DNA of 6,006 bases. Source: Candidatus Woesearchaeota archaeon. GTDB lineage: Archaea; Nanobdellota; Nanobdellia; Woesearchaeales; ARS49. The stretch is from positions 1 through 6,006 of the forward strand of contig DAOVMP010000038.1 of NCBI GenBank assembly GCA_030630695.1, in the 5' to 3' direction. Shown here piece after piece: positions 1 through 5,016 of the stretch. The notes below the pieces were generated by a model. The model saw only the letters and a program-made list of their open reading frames with translations, made no database searches and was not told the DNA's origin. The translations under genes and the position numbers were made by a program. Each line of letters opens with the position of its first letter. Position 1 is the first letter of the stretch.

Positions 1-328
1 TATTCCTTTTGCCATAATATCCTGCATGAAAAACTACATATTTTGCTCTTAAGTGATGAGCTCTTTCTGCGCTATTTAAAATTCTTTTTTTAGAAGCAGT
101 TATAACCTCTTTTTTTTCAGAAGCTAAATTGATGTAGTATGGCGCGTGAACTGATAATGTAATATTTAATTTTTTAGCGTAGTTTCCTACTTCTTTAGCC
201 ATCTTATTATTCATATAAATAGAATGAGTAAACTCTACTTCTGCACATTTCATTCCTGCTTTATGAATTTTATCTAGACCTTTTAATGCGGGGCTACCAA
301 TACCTGCTGGTCCAACTAGAATTGCCAT
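1..328 (-). CDS. nfo: Endonuclease IV (AP endonuclease family 2), 5' part only
   Basis: Reading the minus strand from the ATG at 328-326 gives 109 open codons that run off the left edge, so only the N-terminal third or so is present. Endonuclease IV cleaves the DNA backbone 5' of abasic sites in base-excision repair and is a zinc-dependent TIM barrel. Seen here: an N-terminal strand and glycine-rich loop (MAILVGPAGIG, residues 1-11), AEVEFTHSIYM (29-39), VHAPYYINLAS with His61 (60-70), and VVFHAGYYGK with His101 (98-107). By position and context His61 and His101 match the zinc ligands His69 and His109 of E. coli Nfo. The remaining ligands lie outside the window. The start is supported by a TATA-like element about 24 bases upstream, implying a leaderless transcript. 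It is divergent from the HAD gene with 78 bases between them. A related TIM-barrel sugar isomerase is the main alternative, but the VHAPYYINL/FHAGYYG pair favours Nfo. Confidence 0.85.
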   Translation of the reverse strand, partial: MAILVGPAGIGSPALKGLDKIHKAGMKCAEVEFTHSIYMNNKMAKEVGNYAKKLNITLSVHAPYYINLASEKKEVITASKKRILNSAERAHHLRAKYVVFHAGYYGKRN

Positions 329-348
329 AACAGATGTATGATTTTCTA

Positions 349-356
349 GTATAAAA
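349..356 (-). promoter_or_regulatory. TATA box of nfo
   Basis: On the minus strand this reads TTTTATAC, centred about 24 bases upstream of the nfo ATG. Archaeal transcription normally starts about 24-28 bases downstream of the TATA centre, so the transcript should begin at or within a few bases of the start codon (leaderless). No Shine-Dalgarno motif lies between it and the ATG. Confidence 0.5.
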
Positions 357-375
357 GAGTTTTCTTTTAGAAATG

Positions 376-383
376 TTTAAATA
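376..383 (+). promoter_or_regulatory. TATA box of the HAD phosphatase gene
   Basis: TTTAAATA is preceded by a purine-rich AGAAATG that could serve as the TFB-recognition element. Its centre is about 27 bases upstream of the ATG at 407, the spacing expected for a leaderless archaeal mRNA. Together with the nfo TATA box on the other strand it makes a compact divergent promoter region of 78 bases. Confidence 0.5.
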
Positions 384-406
384 ATCCTAAATTTGGAAAT
401 TCTAAT

Positions 407-1024
407 ATGATAAAAGCAGTAATATTTGACTTTGATTTGACCCTTGTTAATAGTTTATGGCAAAAGCTTCGTATGCTATGGCGGTTTTCTCGGGAGAATA
501 ATGTTAATTTTATCAAAATTCTTTTTTCACTTCAAAAAATATTTGGAACGCCTGCGCGGGAGTTAGCTAAACAACATTCGCCTTATTCTGCCAAAGAAAC
601 TATGCAAAAATATAAACAAAATTTCATTGAAACAGAACGCTTTGCAAAATTTACAGGCAAAAATTTACTTAAAGAACTTAAAAAACGCAAAATCAAAACC
701 GGAATAATCTCAAATGAATTAAAAGATTGTATTTTGTATAGTCTTAGAAAGCATCGAGTTAAAGTTAATGTTGTTCTAAGCACTGAGAAAACAGATAAAG
801 TAAAACCTCATCCTTATTTATTGCTTAAAGCAATGAAAACTCTAAAAGTTAAACCATCTGAAGTTCTATATGTAGGCGATCATCCAAAAGATATTAAAAT
901 GGGCCGCCGTGCAAAAGTTAAAACAATTGCTTTGATTAATATTCTACATGGTGCTCGAAGATTAAAACGAGAAAAACCAACTTATTTGATACGGAAGATA
1001 GATGAAGTGCTTGATATTTTGTGA
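407..1024 (+). CDS. HAD-superfamily hydrolase (subfamily IA, phosphoglycolate phosphatase-like)
   Basis: This 205-residue soluble protein carries the complete HAD motif set. Motif I is DFDLT at residues 8-12, with nucleophile Asp8 and acid/base Asp10. Motif II is IISNE with Ser102. Motif III is VKPHP with Lys133. Motif IV is YVGDHPKDIKMG, with Mg2+-binding Asp158 and Asp162. Residues about 14-82 form a short helical cap, as in subfamily IA enzymes such as phosphoglycolate phosphatase and pyrophosphatase PpaX; the total length is slightly below the usual 210-230. It should hydrolyse a small phosphomonoester in the cytoplasm; the substrate cannot be read from the sequence. The start is fixed by the conserved strand beginning at Met1 and by the TATA box 27 bases upstream. 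Its arginine codons are mostly CGN (12 of 14 by my count), unlike the AGA/AGG-dominated PHP gene next door. It appears to be monocistronic. Confidence 0.87.
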   Translation: MIKAVIFDFDLTLVNSLWQKLRMLWRFSRENNVNFIKILFSLQKIFGTPARELAKQHSPYSAKETMQKYKQNFIETERFAKFTGKNLLKELKKRKIKTGIISNELKDCILYSLRKHRVKVNVVLSTEKTDKVKPHPYLLLKAMKTLKVKPSEVLYVGDHPKDIKMGRRAKVKTIALINILHGARRLKREKPTYLIRKIDEVLDIL

Positions 1025-1111
1025 TAACGTATATTCTAGAGACTGGTTATAAATCCTCTCTTTAATCGTACTATTCCTTTTGTCATCTGTAAGTGATTAA
1101 AAAACCGAAGC

Positions 1112-1119
1112 TTTATAAA
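1112..1119 (+). promoter_or_regulatory. BRE/TATA promoter of the PHP-kinase operon
   Basis: TTTATAAA preceded by CCGAAGC is the best archaeal BRE/TATA match in the window. Its centre is about 26 bases upstream of the ATG at 1142, so the mRNA should be leaderless; no Shine-Dalgarno motif lies in between. The rest of the 117-base gap after the HAD gene holds a second weaker TATA-like stretch (about 1046-1054) and a pyrimidine-rich tract (about 1056-1082) that may help end the upstream transcript. Confidence 0.65.
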
Positions 1120-1141
1120 CCGTAATTTGTTATAGTATAAT

Positions 1142-1846
1142 ATGTCAAATATACTAAAGTTTAGAAACAATCCTTGGACTACTGATTATCATAGTCATAC
1201 TAGTGATTGGTCTGATGGGGAGAATACTGTTGAAGAAATGATCTCAAAAGCCGAATCAATCGGTTTAGAAAGATTAATGATAACAGACCATTGTACAATT
1301 GAAGAGAAAAATATGTATAGTTTAGGTAGAAATGGGGCAAGACGAGATCCTAGTGCAAGAAATATTAACGATAATGGTACAAATTTAATTTTAGGTTTCG
1401 GTGTTGAAGCAGATATATTAGATGAAGAAGGTAATATTAGGAGTGATATTCAGGAAAGATACTTTGATTTCATCATTTTATCTTTGCACGGTTCTGCGTA
1501 TACTGGAGATCCTAGAAAAGTTACAGAAGGATTTATTAATGCAATGAAAAAATACCCGATTAGGATAATTGGTCATCCGTATGATTTCCATTTAGATCCA
1601 ATGAATGTAGGACAAATAGTTAAGTGTGCAAATAAATTCGGTATTGGTGTTGAGTTTAATTGTAAATCTGTTTTAAGTGGAAATGCGAATATGGATGGTG
1701 TTATGACGGTTTTAGATAAATCTGAAAAATTATATTTTACAACTGATGCTCATTCTGTTGATGCATTAGAAGAAGATAGAAGAAGGGGATTACAATTTCT
1801 CAAAGACGAAGGATTTGAAAGAGATATATCCAGGGGGAAAGAATGA
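1142..1846 (+). CDS. PHP-domain metal-dependent phosphoesterase
   Basis: This 234-residue protein is essentially a single PHP domain, a distorted barrel that binds a two- or three-metal centre and hydrolyses phosphoesters. The metal-ligand motifs appear in family order: HSH (His17, His19), SDG (Asp25), ITDH (Asp49, His50), GVEADI (Glu89), LSLHG (His116), GHP (His145) and TDAH (Asp202, His204). The set is complete, so the enzyme should be active. Relatives include histidinol phosphatase, the PHP domain of PolX polymerases, YcdX and the nucleotide/RNA phosphatase TrpH (RNase AM). No histidine-pathway gene is nearby and no polymerase domain is attached, so the substrate is open. It is the first gene of an operon: its stop overlaps the kinase start by four bases (ATGA). 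Arginine codons are almost all AGA/AGG. Confidence 0.88.
   Translation: MSNILKFRNNPWTTDYHSHTSDWSDGENTVEEMISKAESIGLERLMITDHCTIEEKNMYSLGRNGARRDPSARNINDNGTNLILGFGVEADILDEEGNIRSDIQERYFDFIILSLHGSAYTGDPRKVTEGFINAMKKYPIRIIGHPYDFHLDPMNVGQIVKCANKFGIGVEFNCKSVLSGNANMDGVMTVLDKSEKLYFTTDAHSVDALEEDRRRGLQFLKDEGFERDISRGKE
1832..1838 (+). promoter_or_regulatory. Ribosome binding site of the kinase gene
   Basis: AGGGGGA lies within the last codons of the PHP gene, ending four bases before the ATG at 1843. It is the only G-rich purine run in this area and supports both the ATG choice and translational coupling through the ATGA stop/start overlap. Confidence 0.6.
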
Positions 1847-2352
1847 AATTCTCAGTTATTTTAAGAGGCAGTGCAGGTGTTGGAAAAACAACCATAGCAA
1901 AAGAACTTGCTAAACAAATTAATGCCAAAATAATCTTTTTTGATAAACTTTTAAAGGATATGAAGTTAGATTATGTTCCTGGCGATAAGTGGATTCCTGA
2001 AGAAAATTTTATGAAAGCGAATAAAGAAAAACTTCCGATGTTTAAAGAAAAATTTAAAGACCAAATCGTAATTTTTGATCATAATTTTTATCATTTAAAT
2101 CATTTAAAAGATTTAATTAATAATCTTGATTGTGATCATCATGTTTTTACATTAAAAGCAGATGTAAATAAGTGTATTGAACGTGACAAGGTTCGTGACA
2201 AAACACTCGGCAAAGATGCAATAAACGCAGTTTTTAATCTAGTATCTAAATTTGATTTTGGTAGTTTAATACATACAGATAATAAAACTGTGCAAGAAGT
2301 AGTGAATGAAATTATTTCTCATTTGCCTGAAATAAATAAAGAAAAAAATTAA
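1843..2352 (+). CDS. Small P-loop kinase / AAA-family ATPase
   Basis: This 169-residue protein starts with a phosphate-binding Walker A loop, GSAGVGKTT (residues 9-17, Lys15), on the first beta strand. IIFFDKLL (30-37) places Asp34 where many P-loop phosphotransferases bind or deprotonate the acceptor. VIFDHNFYH (76-84) is the Walker B-like strand with Asp79. CIERDKVRDKTLGKDA (111-126) looks like a lid with arginines near the ATP phosphates. Size and layout resemble shikimate/gluconate/adenylylsulfate kinases, zeta-toxin-like kinases and polynucleotide 5'-kinases, but I cannot assign a substrate. No transmembrane segment or extra domain is present. It is coupled to the upstream PHP gene by a four-base overlap, suggesting the two act on the same or related phosphate esters. 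An 8-base direct repeat (CGTGACAA, twice within about 25 bases near 2183-2205) encodes the RDK-V-RDK repeat in the lid. Confidence 0.78.
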   Translation: MKFSVILRGSAGVGKTTIAKELAKQINAKIIFFDKLLKDMKLDYVPGDKWIPEENFMKANKEKLPMFKEKFKDQIVIFDHNFYHLNHLKDLINNLDCDHHVFTLKADVNKCIERDKVRDKTLGKDAINAVFNLVSKFDFGSLIHTDNKTVQEVVNEIISHLPEINKEKN

Positions 2353-2464
2353 TAAAATTTTCTAAATTATGGGGCCGCAACACTTTTATAAAGTTCCTCT
2401 TTTAAGACTGTTAATAATCTGTTCTTCTAAACACTAAAATAAACAATCAAAACAATATTCTTTC
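2353..2464. other. Convergent intergenic region with a symmetric TATA-like element
   Basis: This 112-base gap lies between the 3' ends of the kinase and antiporter genes. It contains CTTTTATAAAG (2383-2393), which is nearly palindromic and could act as a TATA box on either strand, next to a short G+C-rich GGGGCCGC (2371-2378). Minus-strand T-rich segments near 2434-2455 could terminate the antiporter transcript. No convincing gene is seen; a 22-codon frame at 2369-2437 has no ribosome binding site. Confidence 0.35.
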
Positions 2465-3664
2465 TTAATCAGTAACCAATCTCTTATACTGCCAGGCAAA
2501 GATTGATGAGATTACGATTGAGAACAAAATAAATGCTAAAGTCATGTCCAAAACAATTGATATTCCTGGGATAAAGTATGCTGTTCCTGGCATGTTGTAG
2601 ATTGCAAAAATAAAAACCACTGTTGCAGTTGAAATTCCTTTAGGCGAAACAAAAGTCATGAACAATTTTTTTCTAAAACTGTAATCTTTGCTTCTAAAAC
2701 ATAGCGAAACTGCGATAAATCTAATTAAGATATAAGATAAGAATAAAATGCTTGATCTAATAAAAAAATCCATTGTTAATGGAATTTTAATTGTCATTCC
2801 AACTAAAATAAAAACAAAAATAAACAAAGCTTTTGTCAAGACCGATTCTGCTGACAACAAACCTGCTCTTGGTTTTCTTTCTTTAAAAGCAACATTACCG
2901 AAAAAAATTCCCAATGTTGTAACAGCTAAAACACCGTTACCACCCAAGTTTTCTGATAAAACATAAGTTAACATAGCTGCAACAATAACAGCTAAAGGCG
3001 AATAAATTGGAGAATATGTTTTTTTAGTTAGTTTGTATAATATTAACCCAACAAAAACACCTGCACCAATACCTGCAATAAATTTTGTTAAAAACGGCGT
3101 TAACATGTTTATAAATTCCGGCAAAACACCTGTTGGCGCGCCCCGCATAAAATCAACAACAATAAAAGGCAAAACAACTGTCAAAGGCGTGTTAAACAAT
3201 GCTTCTAATTTTAAAATATTCAACACTTCACCCTTGTATTCTGACAACATTGGCAAGACAACTTCTGGAGAAGTTCCAACCACCATCACTGCGAACAAAA
3301 CAGCCAGCCATAAAGAAACACCTAAAACAAAATGCGAAATCAAAGAGAAAAAAACCAAAACAAATAAAGAAAATAATATCACTAATTTCAAAGCCTTCAT
3401 ATAATGAACATCCAAGTCCCTTAATCTCAACCTAACTGAAGAGTCGAACACTATTAGCGCTAATGCTAAAATACTAATTGTAGCCAAGAATAAAGCAGGA
3501 AACTCAATCAAAGGCTTTCCCTGATATTTAATAAACGCAGCTGCTAAACCTAATAGTATTAATATTAAGACATCTGGAAGCTTTACTCTATTAGCTAACA
3601 CAGAAGCTATAATTCCTACTAATAATAGTACTGAAATCGAAGTAATAATAGATAATGCTTCCAT
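2465..3664 (-). CDS. CPA-family cation:proton antiporter-like membrane protein, altered ion-binding motifs
   Basis: This 399-residue integral membrane protein has about 12-13 hydrophobic helices (for example residues 4-23, 31-47, 56-74, 91-111, 117-140, 160-171, 193-210, 243-259, 275-297, 303-322, 345-356 and 369-389). Family landmarks of Na+/H+ exchangers are visible: KLPDVLILILLGLAAA (28-43), FDSSVRLRLRDL (73-84), the unwound-helix motif GTSPEVVLP (130-138), KLEALFNTPL (152-161), GGNGVLAVTTLG (241-252) and SPKG (340-343). It should exchange Na+ or K+ for H+ at the cytoplasmic membrane. However, the family's essential aspartates are substituted: TDP is Thr131-Ser132-Pro133 and the ND pair is Asn158-Thr159. 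Glu154 and a basic residue in SPKG (Lys342) are kept. The start is supported by GAGGT nine bases upstream and a TATA box. There is no C-terminal regulatory domain (no TrkA/RCK). It is convergent with the kinase and divergent from cca. Confidence 0.85.
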   Translation of the reverse strand: MEALSIITSISVLLLVGIIASVLANRVKLPDVLILILLGLAAAFIKYQGKPLIEFPALFLATISILALALIVFDSSVRLRLRDLDVHYMKALKLVILFSLFVLVFFSLISHFVLGVSLWLAVLFAVMVVGTSPEVVLPMLSEYKGEVLNILKLEALFNTPLTVVLPFIVVDFMRGAPTGVLPEFINMLTPFLTKFIAGIGAGVFVGLILYKLTKKTYSPIYSPLAVIVAAMLTYVLSENLGGNGVLAVTTLGIFFGNVAFKERKPRAGLLSAESVLTKALFIFVFILVGMTIKIPLTMDFFIRSSILFLSYILIRFIAVSLCFRSKDYSFRKKLFMTFVSPKGISTATVVFIFAIYNMPGTAYFIPGISIVLDMTLAFILFSIVISSIFAWQYKRLVTD

Positions 3665-3673
3665 CTAGCTTAA

Positions 3674-3678
3674 ACCTC
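3674..3678 (-). promoter_or_regulatory. Shine-Dalgarno site of the antiporter gene
   Basis: On the minus strand this reads GAGGT, nine bases upstream of the ATG at 3664-3662. It matches the archaeal 16S rRNA 3' end and fixes the start codon. Confidence 0.6.
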
Positions 3679-3700
3679 TTTTTAACTAGTATTACCTGTT

Positions 3701-3710
3701 CTTATATAAA
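3701..3710 (-). promoter_or_regulatory. TATA box of the antiporter gene
   Basis: On the minus strand this reads TTTATATAAG within a T-rich stretch. Its centre lies about 41 bases upstream of the antiporter ATG, which predicts a leader of roughly 15 bases containing the GAGGT site. This differs from the leaderless spacing seen for nfo, the HAD gene, the PHP gene and cca. Confidence 0.6.
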
Positions 3711-3750
3711 AACATTTTTATATTTACGGGATATAATAAATACCATAACT

Positions 3751-3758
3751 ATTAAATA
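3751..3758 (+). promoter_or_regulatory. Probable TATA box of cca
   Basis: ATTAAATA is centred about 29 bases upstream of the cca ATG, compatible with a leaderless or nearly leaderless transcript. A second AT-rich candidate, ATATAATAAATA (3731-3742), lies further up and would give a leader of about 20 bases. No Shine-Dalgarno motif precedes the ATG. Confidence 0.4.
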
Positions 3759-3783
3759 AGGAAAACAACGAATACTAGATATA

Positions 3784-5016
3784 ATGAAGAAAATACTTGA
3801 TAAAGTGCTTTTAGATATAAAGCCAGAGAAAGACGATGTTGAAGAAGTAGAGGAATTTATTAGAAATCTGAATAAAGAAATTCGATCTAAAAAGATTAAA
3901 GCCAGGGCTATGGCTGGAGGCAGTTATGCCAAAAATACCTGGCTTTCTGGAGATTATGATGTAGACATATTTGTCAAATTTAATCTTAAATATGCTGATT
4001 CAGATCTGAGTAAATTACTTTTAAAAGTGCTTAAGAAGTTCAAACCTGAATTGATTCATGGAAGTAGAGACTATTATTGGGTTAGAAATAAACTCAAATT
4101 TGAGATAGTTCCTGTATTAGATATCAAACGAATGAGTCAAGCTGTAAATGTAACAGATTTTTCCCCACTACATGTTAACTGGGTAAATTCAAAAGGTTCT
4201 AAATATAAAAATGATATTCGCCTAGCTAAGAAATTCTGCAAAGCTTCAGGGTGTTATGGAGCTGAGAGTTATATTCATGGATTTTCCGGACATGTAATAG
4301 ATATATTAGTTATATACTATAAAGGGTTAATACCTTTGCTTCGCGCTTCACTTAAATGGAAACCTAAAGTTATAATCGATTATTCTGGAAAAATAGGTAA
4401 AAAAGCTTTATTTGTACTTAATAAAAGCAAAATTCAAGGGCCTCTTATTGTAATCGATCCTGTACAGCCAGATCGCAATGCGGCAGCTGCCTTGAATATG
4501 AAAATGATGGAACGATTTATGGTTGCTGCTAAGAAATTTCTTAAAAAACCATCCATATTAAGTTTTGAAAAAACTAAAGTTGATTTTTTTAAATTGAAGA
4601 AAAAAGGTAAATTGGTTTTGATTAAAGTAAAAGCTCCTTCTGGAAAAGAAGATCCTATAGGAGCTAAATTATTAAAAGCGTTTGAGTTTATTAGTAAACG
4701 ATTACAAGAATTTGATGTTATTGATGCTGGATGGGAATGGGATAAAGGAACTAAAGCTGAATTTTGGTATGTTTTGAAGAATGATAAACTACCTATGTAC
4801 TTTGAAATAGCCGGACCGCCTGTTTCAATGAAAGAAGCAGTTAAAAAGTTTAAACAAAAACATAAAAAAGTGTTTAAATGCAAAAAATGTAAAAGTCGAA
4901 TTTGTGCTAAGATAAAATATCCCCATCGTTTGATTAAAAACTATTTAGAAAAAGATTTGTTTAAACATTCATATTTGAAAGATAAGGTGAAGAAATGTTC
5001 TTTGGAAAAAGTTTGA
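3784..5016 (+). CDS. cca: Archaeal-type (class I) CCA tRNA nucleotidyltransferase
   Basis: This 410-residue enzyme adds or repairs the 3'-terminal CCA of tRNA using CTP and ATP. The N-terminal polymerase-beta-type palm carries GGSYAKNTWLSGDYDVDIF (45-63): the GS nucleotide-binding pair, then carboxylates Asp59 and Asp61. The third carboxylate is Glu107 in KFEIVP (105-110). The central domain has RLAKKFCKASGCYGAE (146-161) and YIHGFSGHVIDILVIYY (163-179), typical of the archaeal family, and IDPVQPDRNAAAAL (224-237). Residues about 258-410 form the body/tail region, including an AGPP segment (343-346) and a Cys cluster at 366, 369 and 374. By memory of the A. fulgidus enzyme (about 437 residues) the tail is somewhat short. 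The last 22 bases overlap the DUF368 gene, and the Shine-Dalgarno site of that gene lies inside cca, so the pair is probably one operon. The start is supported by the conserved N-terminal helix and TATA spacing. Confidence 0.95.
   Translation: MKKILDKVLLDIKPEKDDVEEVEEFIRNLNKEIRSKKIKARAMAGGSYAKNTWLSGDYDVDIFVKFNLKYADSDLSKLLLKVLKKFKPELIHGSRDYYWVRNKLKFEIVPVLDIKRMSQAVNVTDFSPLHVNWVNSKGSKYKNDIRLAKKFCKASGCYGAESYIHGFSGHVIDILVIYYKGLIPLLRASLKWKPKVIIDYSGKIGKKALFVLNKSKIQGPLIVIDPVQPDRNAAAALNMKMMERFMVAAKKFLKKPSILSFEKTKVDFFKLKKKGKLVLIKVKAPSGKEDPIGAKLLKAFEFISKRLQEFDVIDAGWEWDKGTKAEFWYVLKNDKLPMYFEIAGPPVSMKEAVKKFKQKHKKVFKCKKCKSRICAKIKYPHRLIKNYLEKDLFKHSYLKDKVKKCSLEKV
4986..4990 (+). promoter_or_regulatory. Shine-Dalgarno site for the DUF368 gene
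   Basis: GGTGA inside the cca coding sequence lies four bases before the ATG at 4995 and matches the archaeal 16S 3' end. It is the main evidence for starting the DUF368 gene at 4995 despite the 22-base overlap and the atypical N-terminal extension that results. Confidence 0.55.

Noticed and set aside
1142..1846. Histidinol phosphatase (HisK) as a specific name for the PHP protein
   Set aside because: The PHP metal motifs are shared by several enzyme families and no histidine biosynthesis gene is nearby, so a specific name is not supported.
2369..2437. A 22-codon open frame (MGPQHFYKVPLL...) in the convergent gap
   Set aside because: It has no ribosome binding site and no suitably placed promoter, and it is too short to support.
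2748..3435. Three plus-strand open frames opposite the antiporter gene
   Set aside because: They are lysine/proline/threonine-rich shadows of a clear membrane protein on the minus strand, without start signals.
4434..4883. A 149-codon minus-strand frame opposite cca
   Set aside because: It lies entirely inside the well-supported cca gene and shows no family motif or ribosome binding site.
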